Source: Lepeophtheirus salmonis (taxonomy: Eukaryota > Arthropoda > Copepoda > Siphonostomatoida > Caligidae). Taken from it: DNA of 64,000 nucleotides. Below are positions 22,791 through 36,970 of the stretch, in pieces. Each line of letters begins with the position of its first letter. Position 1 is the stretch's first letter. The DNA is taken from the NCBI RefSeq assembly GCF_016086655.4, contig NC_052138.2, forward strand, positions 16,554,001 to 16,618,000, written 5' to 3'. Below the pieces are notes generated by a model. That model was given only the letters and a program-made list of their open reading frames with translations, was not told the origin of the DNA and searched no databases. The position numbers and the translations under genes were made by a program.

Positions 22791-24294
22791 CGATTTTATG
22801 TGAGCGAAAAAAATGACTCTTCCCCTTATAAAAATTTTAAGCTATTATAATGTCCTTTCTAAAAAGGTCAAACAAAAAATAGGAAAATAATGTAAATGAG
22901 CGCCCGGTTGATCTAGAGTGCGGTCACAAGGTGTAGTAGTGAGTGGGAGCAAGAGGGTGCAAATTCAGATTTATTGGGAGGCACTAGTTCTTCGTGTTCG
23001 ATCAATGATCTTCGATGAATACCTGAAAAATTATTAGTAATACTATATAACTATATGATTAATTAAATATTACTAATACATAGTATTAAATCATATAGTA
23101 TATAAAATAGCCTAATAACCAGTAAGAAGTAATTATTATAACATTGATATTGATATATTTCCCATATTTGTATTTTGTTATTTAATTTGGAAGACATTAT
23201 TACAAAATTAAATATTACCACATATTTAGTTTAAACATTACATTGATGCTGATTGGAGATTTTTATTTTTCTATTAATCATAGCTTGCTTGTCTGATGGC
23301 TTCATTCTACTCTAAACAAAACTGCCATTCAATTTGACTATTATATTCTTGCTCATAATATTGAAGAGCACTTGTGTGTTTTTGCTGGGGAGTGAAGCTC
23401 ACTTGTAAATTGGATTTAACCCCTAAATTGAAACCTTTTAAGTCAGCTTTACATGGAAGGTTGATTCTTTGTGATATATTTATCTTATATGAGGGGCGTT
23501 AGGAACATCGATGGCGATCCTAGGTGGTATATATTGGGACAAACAACTAAAGTAATCCTTTCTCTGGAAACATTTTTTATTTTTGTCGTGTAGATGAGCA
23601 ATAATTTATTTCTAGAGATTTTGTTCACTTAGATATTTGCTTTCCATTACGCCACAATTTTAGGATCCTTCCTTGGCAATCAATGAAAACTCACATCAAG
23701 GTCCTTATCACTGTTATTGTTACCTTGCTTGTAACCAGGGGCACATAACTTGAAACCCATAATTATGAATTAAGTATATGATTATATTTAATTCAATCCA
23801 AGTTTCTACTGCACAACTTACTATACCACTTTTTCAAAGTATACTTGGTTATCTTATCTCACATTCATTTACTGGTAGTGATTGATAACTATAGTCAAGG
23901 AATCCTAGAACAGTAGCTTTAGATTACTTACTATAGTCTTCTATGTTTCAATTTACCGTCTACATAATAATTATTAATATAATTAAATCAATAAATCACT
24001 ATAGTCTGACTATAAGTATAATTATTGTGTGTGTTTTTTTTGTTTTTTTTAATTCTTAGCTATGTTTTGTTTATTTTTATAAATTTTAGTATAGATTTTA
24101 AAATGGATTTGCTATAAAAATAGAAATAAATATCTGTTAAAAATACATCGTAATAAAATATGTTTTTTATAATTAATGGAGTAGTAATGGATTCATTCCA
24201 ACACACGAAGACAGTCTGAATGAATGATCAATGAGAAAAGGAACAGATTAATAAGATTTCAAAGAAAGGAGAGGTTTGAATTAGGTTGTCTGTT
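22791..24294. other. Gene-free region 3' of centrosomin
   Basis: AT-rich, with no credible gene. The part nearest 24295 is presumably the 3' untranslated region of cnn. A minus-strand AATAAA (plus TTTATT near 24070) is a possible polyadenylation signal. Confidence 0.45.
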
Positions 24295-27200
24295 TTAATC
24301 CATCGTGTCCTTGAAGTTTGAAATTGGCCGACTCAACTTCTCAATCAGTTGCTTATTTTCCCGTCGTAGTTGATAGTTTTCATGCATGATACTACCTATG
24401 GTATCTGAATCTAATAAAAGAACAGTTGCAATGAATGATAAGACTATATTTTATGTATAGATCAATCTAGATAGATAATCACTTACTCGATAAACACCGC
24501 CTCTCAAGACTAGAGAAAGGATCGGAGGAACTCATATCCACTCCTAGATCTGGAGAAGATATATCTGACGTTCCAGACAAATTACCAATGGAACTAAAAT
24601 GTTTTCCAGTCTCCTTCATCTTGCCAATACTATTAGTACACTCCTCTGCTTCAGAAATAATGCAACTATTACGATTTTGATTCTTTTTGCGTAGACTAGA
24701 GCGGGATCCTATTCGATGTAGCCGAAGGGGTGGAGGTGTGACAGGGACAACAATATTATTATTATTGATGTTTGCGTTATTAGACTTTGAGACTGAAAAG
24801 CTATTTAAATTTTTAGAGGCGTTTTCGGAAAGAAAGTCAAAACTTGAAGAGGTTTCTGGCGAAGATCTTAAGTTAGATGAGCGTATTTTGGTGTTTTCTA
24901 TTTAAAAAAAAAAGAAATCTGAAGTATATATTCATATAAATAAATAATTAAACAATATCATACTACTTTGCGGCATACTCCAGCACCCATTCGAATCATT
25001 GGTTAGAGGCCTATACGAACTATTCATTTTTTCAAGGGGATACTGCTTCTTACAATGCTCTGGAGAGGATTCTATTTTTTGAAAACAGAGAAGGGACTCT
25101 TCAAGCCTCGTTTTTTCTCGAGATAAGCTCAAATTTTCAGAGCTGAGCTGGGCAACAAGATTGTAGTTTTCGTTTAATTTAGTCTTTATATTCTGAGTTT
25201 CCTTGTTTTTATATTCTAGTTCCTTCAATTTGACTTCAAGCTGATTACGAAGAAGATTCTCCGTTTCCTCAGATTTATTTCGTACATCCAGAAGTGAAGA
25301 TTCTAGTTCTGACAAAGTATTCATTGTATAATTCAGCTCATCGCGAGATTTTTCGGAATGGATTTCATGGTGTCGAATGATGCGTTTGAGACGTCGTATA
25401 GTAGAAGTTGAATATTTAAGTAGAGTATTTGAGCGACGAAGACTATTTTGTAGCTCTTTGGAGATGCGCTCTGAACAAGAGTAACATACCTTAATATTAA
25501 TATTCTTTAATTCATTCATTCCGGTAATATTGGAGTGGATCATAAAATTACGGTCCCTTATTTCTCCCTCGATTATGTCATCTTCTTCATCTGTAACGTC
25601 AGAGTCAATACTATTAGTTGAATCAATTTCGTAGCTTAGACTATCCATGACAATCTTGATTCGAGCAAGGTTCTCCTTCAGACAATTTCCCATGATACAT
25701 TCTTCTGTAAAAATATGAGAGAAAATGAGGATTTTGTAAATGATGTCGTAAGTGAGTGTTAATTTAATATACATAATACGAATACATTAAGGCCAAACTT
25801 CGTAATAAAAAATATCAATTTGTAAGTAGAAGGTATAGATTTATTCCCTTGTGATCATTCCATTGCTCAAGAAGAAGTAAAAGACAAAAAATGAGATACC
25901 CACAATATTATACATACAAATAAAAGCCAAAAAAAGAACAATGAAAGAAAATGAAGGAAGAGATTACGTACTTTGTAAGTCATATAAAGTAGAGTGCAGA
26001 TCAAATAGCTAGATGTAAAGCCAAATCAAAGAATAATGAAGATATACATACATAATGTGTTAAAGTATAATATTTTTGACCGGGATATAAAATAATCATC
26101 TCTTTAAAAATATTATGATTGAACCAGTAGGGTGACCTTATTTTGCTTTCCAAAAGATAAAACATTTGTCTTTTTAATTTATAAATTTTTAAGAACAAAA
26201 AAAAAGATATTTGTATTTTTTAAAGGAAATACAGTCAAATCCGAATATAATAAAAATACACTTTGAGTCAACTTTCTCTAAGATATCAATTTTTTAATAT
26301 ATAAAATACTACAAATAGATGTAATATGAATTAAAAAATCCGCATAAAGTCAACTTATTCTTCCCTTAATTAGTATCAACCTTACAAGAATTCATGGGAA
26401 TGAAGAATTTGGCACTAGATACTTTTGTCTTAAACTATTAGCCTCAAGGATATTTCGCCTTAATACATAAATAAAGGAGGTTTATACGTCGTTATTTTTA
26501 ACTTTTGGTAGAAATTGACGTTCCCTTTGAATTTTTTAATCAAAATTAGTAATGTTAATTACTAAAAAAACACATTAAGTGGTTATTTACTGAAGGATTA
26601 ATCCCCCAAAATTCCAATACACAAATACCATCCAAACCTCACTATATAAAAAGTTATAAATAGGAACAATATAATTATTATATTAAGAAAAATAAAATAA
26701 ACAAACATGACAACAATTCGAATGGAAGGAGTGGTGGTCTTTCCTCCGTTATCTATTACTATAGCATTATTCAATATTGGCAAATACTCATGGATTGACG
26801 AACAAGCATAATATGAGGCAAGATCATAATTCCAGCAGAAAACCATTTTTATAGTAATAAACATTACACATTTTGATTAAAGAACTAAAAAAAACATGAA
26901 TTTCAACCAAAAATAAACTATGACGACCTATAAACCTTATTTTTTCTTATATAAAGGCAAAATAGTTTAAGGCGAAAAATACAGGGCCGAAGAATTCCTA
27001 AAAGAATTTTTCCTATTTATAGATGCAAATCATAAACTAGCACCATATTTGTGTTCTGTATGTTTATTTTTAAATTCATACCACATTGCTTTTCAAAAAA
27101 TATGGATACATATTATGAACCCCCCTAAAAAAACAACTTTGGCTAAAGGTTGAGCTAAAAATCTGGGATGAAACAGGACCTAATCTAACACTGCTTGCCT

Positions 27201-30200
27201 CGAAATAAGGACTTTCAAAATTAATTATTTACATAAGTATCCAAAAATGGTGTTGTTTTTGTTAAATACTTCGGATGTAAGAAAAATCCGGTTATAGTCA
27301 AATATTCCTTCATCCGGATTTGACTGTATCCCCCCTTCTTTAATTGTAAGTATGCTTTCTATTTATGGTAATTCGATTTTTAATGGTAGACCATGTGTCC
27401 TTTTTACATTTCATGAAAAGTACTCCCAACACACCGGAGAGGATGTTTGGGGAAAAGAGTACGTTTGGCCAACCTAATTGAACAAATGAAATAAAAGTAT
27501 ATTATGCAATATGAATATGAGTGTTAATGTTTCAAAGCAAAAAGAAAAAAAAGTAAAGAAAAAAAGGGATCTGGACCTGCAACTAATGATTTGGAAGTAT
27601 CATCATCGACATCATCGTCATCAAGACCCGATTCCATAATAATATGTCGCCGAGTTGTTGACTCATCTGAATACTCTAAATAATATGTGGATGATTCTTC
27701 TTTGTCAGAATTGGATAAGTTTTGAGTCGTGTATTCAAGGGCATAAAACGATTTGTCTGAAAATTTGAGGAGGTCCAATTTCAAAAACATGATATTAAAT
27801 TTAATTTGCAGTTATTTTCAGCTATAAGTATGTACATAAAAAATGGCACCAATGAACTCCCCGGTCCAAATATGTATGTAGGAGAATTGCAGGTCATCAT
27901 ATCATGCTTGTTAAATACTAGATGTATTTGTATTTAGTAAGGCTTTATAAATTATAGTGTCTGCTTAAGTATGGACGGACATACACAATATAAGAAATGA
28001 TTCTAATTATACTATCAGCTGACTAATTGCAGTCATACTTTAGAAAATGATAAATGGTTATTGTATGTAACATGGATCTAAATATAGCTGGAAAAACTAC
28101 AACAGAAATTTTGTATACTTCTATGAAGATGAAGAAATTTCATCAATAAAAATAAAATAAAAAAACCGGGAGGAAAATTATTTTCCATATTTGATTTGCA
28201 TAAAATATTGTACATAAATAATATAATTATGTAGTATATCGATAATTCCTCAAACCCTACTTAAATGAAAATGAATACTTACGATTTGCCGTTCTTTGAG
28301 AAATATTTAGATCCGACTCCTTTTCATCATCGAGTCCAAGATGAAGTACAACACTACTGTTATTATTAAATTTACTCAGAGTACAATTATTACTGTTATT
28401 CGTCGTTGTTGTTGCAGCAATGGTGAGAGGAGGTATCCCCATTCGATTCCGTGCCTCACTCACATCCGGTTGAGACCATGAATCCTCACTCAGAATGGCT
28501 GGCTCATGCATACTTAAACTTTCCATTGACTGATGTAAAGGGGATCCTTCACAGTGTTCATCAACATCTGTGGGTTGGAATTGCTCCAGCATAGAATAGA
28601 TTGAAAACTTTTTGGGATCATTTAAACGCCCATTGCTTAAGGAGTAGACCCTCTCATCATCTCCATTCCTTCCGCCATCATCAAATTCCAAATATGGCAT
28701 AATAAGACTCGGATCCGGAAGGCCCCCAGTCCAATCAGACGAACTATCAGAGTAATGAGACTCTCTCCTTTCTCGATGGGCCATATTTAAGTTAGCAGCA
28801 ATGTTTCTCAAGTCAGATACAATTTTGTCCGTTTCAAGAGAGGATCGTTCAACGTTTCTCAACTTATCTGCGATAGCATAGAGCTGAGCCTTGAGCGTGT
28901 TTCTTTCATGAGAGCCGGCAGAAGAAATTTCTTCTGTTTGACAAGATATATTGGTGATCTCCCGGAGTGGAGGAGGAGTATTAGCTTGAAACGTGCTACT
29001 TAGACTAGATCTCCTGCTCATGGTAATCCTCTTATTTAACTCTGCAATTTGGCTTAATAGATTTTTCTTTTCGTGGACACGGATCTTCAAAAAATCCCTT
29101 AAAATTCTAATGTCCTCTCTTAACTTCTTGACTTCCCAGGTTGGGATAGCATTCTTACTATTCGGTGGAATATGGAGACTCTGAGTGACAACATTCAGAC
29201 CCCATTTATTTCCACTATTCTCGTTGCCTTCATTCATTGGTTGATGTTGATTTGGTATGATATTAGATGTAGTAGGAGTTACAACACAGGTAGTCAAACC
29301 AAAATCATTTCTATCATTGTCAGATTCCTAAAGAGAAAGAAGCATCAACTACTATGAGGAATGTCAGTCTGGGGAATTTAGTTAGTATCTCTCATTTGAC
29401 GAAGGAGAGTAGATGTAGGAGGATTTTGCGATGTTAAAAAGCATTACTGCCATATTTGTTATTTGTGATACTTATGTTTTATTTTATTTTAACGATTATA
29501 ATATTTAAACTTATAAAGTAGTAATTGAAGGTTGTTTTCCCCCCGGCCAGAAGAAAAAAGTGAAATAGTCTCAATCATTCACCAAAAAAGAAAAAAAATT
29601 ATCAAAATTTACGTATACAGCTAAAAAGAGAGTACTAAAAATGAAAACTAATGCAAAAATTAAAATTAATTAATATATAACATTAACAGTAACCAACTTA
29701 ATACTAAAGAATATAAAAGTAACAACATGTACGATCATGTTGTCATCTCACAAAAAGAGAGAGAAAGATAGATAAAAAGAAAAAGCTGACAAATATAAAA
29801 TGAAATTATGGTGGTTCCCTGCTTTTCTATATTATTTACGTCATAAGAAGATGCACAATTATCCATTGCATTATTACGATTGTTATAGTTGTCGATTTAT
29901 CAATAAATCTATAGCCATATAGAGATCGAGTGACTCAACTCCATTTTGATATTAGTTTTATACATGTTGGTACAAGTTGCAATTTCTTTGCCTCAGCCTA
30001 CTTTATTCAATTACAACATGAGTCACTTCAGTTGGCGATTGATACATTAAAGTATCATTACATTTTGATCTATTAAAACTAATTTTGGTATTTACGAGTA
30101 ATAGCCTAACTCTGGGCATTTAAAATGATGTACCACAGAATATGTCTTATCAACTACCTGGTAACTTTTATAAAAATACAAGTCAGATTGTATAAGCTGC

Positions 30201-33200
30201 TACATGTTCCTCCAGCTAGGCTCGCGGCCAGTAGGGGGGAGTGAAAAAGTGAGTCTCCCCCTAGAGAAAAGAGAAGAATAAGGGCGACTATGTTAGGAAC
30301 ATATTTATGTTTTAGATTGAATGGATTATTTTTCCCTTGCCCACTCTTTCCCTAGAGTCCTTTAGACGTGATGACAATGAACTGTGCAAAATAAGTAAGT
30401 TCAAAGCACATATACGAAATTTTAGACGAATCAGAATTAGAGAAAAGAAAAAAACATTCTTGATTGATAAAAATGACGCCTCTTTCTCTTATAGTCTCTT
30501 TAAGTAAAAAAATCTGCTAATGCTATAAACAAAATACAATCGAATCATAAAATCAATCAATCAATCAATTTATGTTATTTTCTTTCTTTAAATACAATGA
30601 TAAACGTACTATCTTCCCAAATTAGTATGTACATATTTATGGTGGTACAACACAAAGCAAAACTTGAACAAAAATCAAGAAAAGGAGAAAATCCCAATTA
30701 TTTTTTATTTATTTAATATATGCATACATCCCAATATTTCGCAGACATATTTGAGTTAATTATAAGCTTTGTATTCAAATATGTGGGATGAGCGTGTATA
30801 CCCTAAAAGTCCAAAAACTTTATTTGATGTTTATTTATATTGGCCCCCATATTATGTCTCCTTTCAAAATAAACTGTCAATTTCTCATTCTTTTATTGTG
30901 AAGATCAACATTCGATACTTTAAGTGGAATTTACAAAGGGTTAATAAGAATAATTTGTTGATATAAACTGAAGATAATTTGTATTCGAAGAATACAAATG
31001 TAATCCAGACTCAATTTTGAGAAAAGTCCCTATAGCTTTGCTTTTGTGTTGACATTTACATCATTAATCGAATACGTGATAACATGACGAATGGTGACGA
31101 CATATTTTTCTTTTTTTCTATGGTGAGTGGATGGTAAAACTGATTAATTAATCATGAATGCTACATTGATTCATACAACATAGGTAATTCAAACAATGTT
31201 CTAATATTGCTTTCAAAAGAATTGTTTCTTGAGCACATACAATGTATTAGAATAAAACAACATCACTGAGGAGTTAAGTACGTTATTGACAACTTATCAT
31301 CATTAAATACTATATATTATATACTTAACTGGAATATAATAATAATTAATAGGAGTAAGAAATAAATAAAGAAGAAAAGGGGTGAAGTAGCGTAGTTACT
31401 ACATGATAATATTAAATTATTATATTTAAGAGGAACGTGTGAACTAGTGATGAAGAACATTAGCGTCACATCAGCCATTATTCAGAGGAATGAAAGGTCA
31501 TATCATATTATTTTTATTATATCAACATGACTCTTACCTCATCTTTTGACAATATATCCTTTTCTAAGGCATCAAGACTTCGAATTTTTAGTTTAGTTTG
31601 AAGCTCTTGAACTTTTTTATTTTTAATCTCCACTTCATATGAGAGATCCTTTCATATATATAATAATATATACACATTTATAAATATATAATCAATTACT
31701 AGGACTCTTATTTTTATATTTAAACAAGAAAAAAAAATGAATCAAAAATTTCTCTTTCCAGTTTCATGAATAAGAAAATGAAAGAAGACAAAAATATACG
31801 AGAGAAAGGTGAAGAAGACTTACTTTGATTATCCTCTCTTTCCGCCGAAGTCCCTTATCATATTTCATTATTTCAGACTCTAAATCAACCTTAGCCTTGT
31901 CTAAAAGTTCCAACGTCTCGTCTCGTTTTAATTTCAAGTCTTCTATTTCCAACTCTTTTGCCTAAGGATACAAAAATGTGTTGAACATAAGGACTTGTTT
32001 ATTTACATAGTACTAATAAGTAATCTATAATATAACAATGTAACACTAATCAATTCCCTTACTTACATGATCACTCTTTTGTAGCTTTTCATTCATGATC
32101 TTCATATCATGTATTTGAGTATCCCTATCCTGTAACTGAGATTTCAATCCCTCGATCTCCACAACTCGAGCCGCAACAACATTTTGAGCCTATAATAATC
32201 AAGAGTATATATATATATATATAAAATTGATTAAGTAATTGATACATGACAGTTAAGTACAAAACAGTATTGTATCAACATAAATTTTTCATTACATTTC
32301 TAAGACATTTATCTGTTTCCTTAATAACTTTATTCAATCTCTCCACATTGTCTTCCAATTCCTGTTGCCGTCCCACAACTTCCTCTTTTTCCTTATTTTC
32401 TAATACAACAGGGAGTGGAAGGCCTATAGGTCCCTCAAAGTTGACTTTCCTCCTCATCTCAATCTCAACCTCCCTGAGTAGAGAATCATCAGAGTCACCA
32501 AACTCCTCACCGCTGCTAACAACTCTTTTATGAACTGGACTATTGAAAAAGGATGGATGATTCGATGGATCACGTTTGGATGGGATGTTATTGTTGTTAT
32601 TGAGGCGGTATGTTAGGTTACACGCATCCTTTAATTCGCACTCTAATGACTTGAGTTTTTCCTCCATTGACTTTTTTTCCTTTTCACGTTTTTCTGATAC
32701 ATTGTGGAGTTGATTTTCTAGATCCTCAATTGCGAATCTTGCCTCTTGCAAAAGCTCTGATTTTTCATTTATATCATATTTCAAACGCTCACAGGTCATC
32801 TAAGTATTGGTATAAATGTAAACATGAAGGTCCTTATATCATTAATTATTTATTTACCTTAAGCTCTATCATAGAGTCCTCACTGTTTTTGTCAGAAGAG
32901 AAATTAATTCCGTCCCCATGTCCCATTCGTTCCTCCAAAAAGTATATGCGTAGCTTCAAGTTGAAGTTATCTCTTTGCAAGTCTCGTAGAGTTTCGTCAT
33001 ACTCTCTCACACTCTTCCCAGATAAAATACCACCCAATGACCCCTCCCCTCCTGCACTCCCAGTGGGACGAATCCGTTGTATCCCGCCACTACCCACAGA
33101 ATGAGATTTCCCTAAAGGGATGAGGGACTGCGTTCGTGGCCGAGATGCACTATTTTGATTCAAATTGGATCTCCGTGACAGAGGAATATCTCCAACTGTA

Positions 33201-36200
33201 CAACCTCCTCCATCGCCCTTCCGTCGATCCATCGGCACTGACACTGATATAATGAGGAAAAAATAATTAGTCAATTTCTTACACAGAATAAATAATAATA
33301 ATATATTACTCACTTGGGATAATCCCATTTGTTTGTGATAAGAGTTCATTTCCGAATATGTTTAAGCCATCTGGGCCATTAAAGCTGTTGATTCAAAGTA
33401 GAAGAATATGATGATGTCAAAGAGAGCTTAAAACAGTTAGAATATCTAGCACAACAACTCACATAATATTTAAATAGAATTTAAAAGAAATTACAAATTT
33501 AAAATATAAATGCGCCATTTCGTTTCAATTAACAGAGAGGTCAATTATATATACATATATATAACATGTTATATTTAAATACTAATAAACCGGACGTCTT
33601 TCAATAAGTAACATGTTACAAATAAAGACTGATTAGTAATTATTTAGCTTAGCATAGCTATGTATTATGCTGTTTTTCATATATGTAATCACGAATAACA
33701 TAATTTAAAAAGAATTTCCTGGAGTCAAATGTGTACTATAATCAAGTAATGTAATTAAACTCTTAGGTATATGCAATAATGATACATATTCAAATTATAC
33801 TTGTTCATCTAAATAATAAAAATTTTATTTGAGACAAAGACTATTCAGCAAAAAAAATAAAAATACTATTTTGTTAAGAAGCTAAACAAACTGCATTTCC
33901 TTATCTATTGGATAATTATGAACGTTAACATATATGTGGAACGTCAACAGTAAGTCAAGCTAGCATGATTAGTTTTTTTTTTTTTTTCTAAATTGAGTCT
34001 AGATGAGATATTTTGTATTCTTCGACTAATCAACAATAATTATTCTGATTAATCTCTTGGGAGGCGCAACAAATTGCACTAATTAATATAGGAAACATTC
34101 ATCGACATAATGAAATAATTTGATAGATTTTATTGGAGAATGGGATCAAATAAAGACTATAAACTTAGAGAACATTTTTGGGTATATCAACTCATATCAA
34201 AAATTTGAATATATAGCCTATAATTGAGCGAAATATGTCGAGAAAATGTAGGTCTCTATGTATACAGTGTGGTCTAGATGAATTGGGAAAATCTTTAAAT
34301 GCTTATAACGAATAAACAAGATGGGGTAGAGCCATCATTTTTTTATTATTTGAAAGCTACTTTTAATGAAATTCAATTATTTATTATGAGATCTCCCTTT
34401 CTTGATAAATTCGGGCACAGTGCGCCAGAAGCTTTGGCATGCCGTGCCACTTCTTCAGGGTCCCCATAGACGAATTAAACTAGGCACAAGCCTCATGCTC
34501 GACCCTTCCCTAGAGATATAAATAGCATGGGTTCAGGTATGGGCTGTTTGCAGGCTAAAAATCTAAGCTCCAAAACTGAAAGTATTTAGGGCCAAGAGAT
34601 CCTGCACTTTTTGGTCTTGTGGGCCAGTTCACTGTCTTGTTGGAAGGTGTAACTTCTTCCTTGGCTACTCAATCCATCCAGGGAATGTAAATTAAAGCCA
34701 AGGCCTGTCAAAGCTTCCGGCACTGTTTGGTCGAGGTTATCAAAGGAGGCGAATCTCATAATAAATAATTGAATTTGATTAAATGTGGCCTTCAAATAAG
34801 AAAAAAATTATGGTTCTACCCCGTCTAGTTCGTTCGTTATAAGCCTTTAAAGATTTTCCCAATTTATCTGGACCATCCTGAACATATACAATATAATTAT
34901 ATTATGTAAAAAGATACATTGAACACTATTCCTTTTCTTGATTTTTGATCAAAATTGTTTTTGTGTTAACTCAATACATATGTACTATACATTTTTAATA
35001 AAAATATCATTATGAACACATCCCTTAGTTACTTCAGTAATGTGTTTATACAAATCATGACTCTTTACAAAGAAAATGACTGCTATGTAAGATGTATATT
35101 GTACAACAGGGTTGCTTATTTTCAAAGACGTACAATAATGAGCAGAGCAGCGATAAAGCTAGTTGTATGTAAGCACTCTTGGTGATTTTCCAACTAAAAA
35201 AAAAAAAATACAATAACACGCTCAACTTAAGCAGCGAATAACATATGTGATGATATTATTTTGTGTTTATTACGAAAAAATAAGTAAGATAAAAAAATGA
35301 TGGTAAATAATTTGTTACAGATATTAAATGATTAGGTATAATAATAGGGTATATTATTAATTAATATAATTATTGGACTGGACTCTAAATTTATATGTAC
35401 ATATGTTGAGTACAAGTTGTAATTTGTATAAGCAAATCCACAAATGAGATGAACAATTTAGAGTAGGACCTGCCATAACGATAATGCAATAGTTGAATAT
35501 TCTATACATAATCGTGTAATTCATGTATTAATGGTGTAATTGCTGACTATTTTGATGAAAATTAGTAATTGATAATTAAGTATTCTGTGATACATTATAA
35601 AGAGTTCAAGTGCCACAGTGAATATTAGTTACAAATACACAATAACCAAGTAATTTTAATATATCAAAATGAAATGATATTATCCATTAATACAATTAAT
35701 AGATAAAATGACTCATGTTCTAATTAAATAAGGAATTTAATTACGAAGAAGTTGCACCTTGTACACACAGCACATTCATACTCAGATAAATAACACGAGG
35801 AATACTACAAACTACGAAGATGTCAATCTTCATTTAAACAAGCTTTTCATAATTTGAATTATGTACTTGAAGTATGCACAATGAACAACATTATACGTCA
35901 GGGAACGAATTCTAATTACTAAACCATATGTGTGTTTTTATAACGTCTTAAACCTGTAGGAGGAGGATAGAGGGCTAATCAAGGAGGAGAACACTGAGGG
36001 AGGAATGTTGTTTGTTGAATTTAGTTACATACTATATAAGACATATGATATATAAGGAATAACTAACATGAATCTGAATATAAGCATATATTAAGTAACT
36101 ATATGGATAGTCAGATATGCAATGGAAAGCAAATCATTTGCTATACTTAGGAGGGTGCTACTAGGCTACTCTTGGATTTTTCCCTACTTCTCTTCTTCTT

Positions 36201-36970
36201 TAAATAAAGCACATATTATTATGTGTTATAATTAATAGGTCAAAACAGTAGTAGAGCGACTGCATGTAGCAAGCTACGATTAAATCATTATAACTACTTT
36301 AGCAAGGGGAGTAGGAAGAGTAGAGGTGTTATTACTCCAATTAAAGTAAATAGAGGGGGGGGGGGAGATATCCGTGATGCTTCTTGTTCAGGGGGATTTG
36401 CTTATTATATGATTACCATGAAATTAAGCGATAAATTATACATTTGCACGAATGAGGAACAAGGTCACTATGATTAAAAACTCCTCAAGATACATTATTA
36501 GTAACAAAATGAGTAGTAATTGAATATTTAAAAGAAAAATGAGTCAATTTGAACTCATTATCATACGGATCACAAAGGAAAGATGATTATTTTTCATTCT
36601 TCTTCAGTTCTTCTCTTTCTCACAGAGGAAGAAGAAACAATGGATCCACCAACGAACATCACATGAAATTCGATCACTTTCTACTATGCAGTGTTCTTTA
36701 TTTTATAAAATAGATTCATTTAGGTCATAAGTCCTATTATTGCTATTTATATATTTATAGAGAGGGAAAGGAACGAATAAGTGTGGAAATACATTACATA
36801 ATTACTTTTAAAATGAACAAACACAGCTATTATATATATAATATATATCCGGACAGCACAACATTTTACCTAAACGGAGTAACATCAGATGGACTGAGCA
36901 AATTCTTTCGAGGACTGCCTTTATTAGATCCGAATGGCCCCTTCCGAGGACTGGAAGAGGGGCTATACAT
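24295..36970 (-). CDS. cnn: Centrosomin / CDK5RAP2-family centrosome scaffold (CM1 protein)
   Basis: Twelve exons: 36970-36870, 33384-33314, 33243-32858, 32799-32296, 32189-32067, 31961-31824, 31648-31538, 29327-28283, 27756-27577, 25704-24979, 24897-24487, 24410-24295. Phases close to about 1303 aa; a stop lies directly before the ATG. Residues about 133-200 are Centrosomin Motif 1: REYDETLRDLQ then DNFNLKLRIYFLEER, nearly identical to Drosophila Cnn and human CDK5RAP2. CM1 recruits gamma-tubulin ring complexes. An SP-rich N-terminus precedes it (SPSSSPRKGPFGS), with possible phosphosites. Long coiled coils cover about 187-480 and 950-1110; the rest is low-complexity. Exon 8 can read through its donor to a stop at 28257, and exon 9 to 27524, giving possible short isoforms. 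The exon 9 donor (CAG|GTCCAG) is weak. Exon 10 has two in-frame donors 12 nt apart, exon 3 two acceptors 6 nt apart. Confidence 0.88.
30370..30500. repeat. Dispersed repeat R7, copy 2 (in cnn intron 7)
   Basis: Same sequence as 20690-20800 with few differences, in the same orientation. It lies in the intron between cnn exons 7 and 8. Confidence 0.65.
30655..31100 (+). repeat. Dispersed repeat R8, copy 2 (in cnn intron 7)
   Basis: Shares ACTTGAACAAAAATCAAGAAAA with 56430, TTAATTATAAGCTTTGTATTCAAAT and GTGGGATGAGCGTG with 290-320, and GGGTTAATAAGAATAATTTGTTG and CTCAATTTTGAGAAAA with 490-570. No protein. Confidence 0.55.
34265..34880 (-). mobile_element. Mariner/Tc1-type element M1, copy 2 (in cnn intron 1)
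   Basis: Terminal inverted repeats CAGTGTGGTCTAGATGAATT (34265) and the complement ending at 34880 match the copy at 9249-9847. The minus strand keeps two transposase landmarks: YTFQQDSELAHK (second catalytic D) and ANSPYLNP (third motif), then GRVEHEACA. The spacing fits a DD34-type enzyme, but a frameshift separates the blocks and the N-terminal half is missing. It sits in the first intron of cnn, antisense to nothing and on the same strand as the gene. Confidence 0.75.

Noticed and set aside
24687..24905. 72-codon plus-strand frame
   Set aside because: Antisense to cnn exon 11, which is in phase with exons 10 and 12.
30530..30570. AATCAATCAATCAATCAATT as a microsatellite of note
   Set aside because: Only about four units; ordinary in AT-rich intronic DNA.
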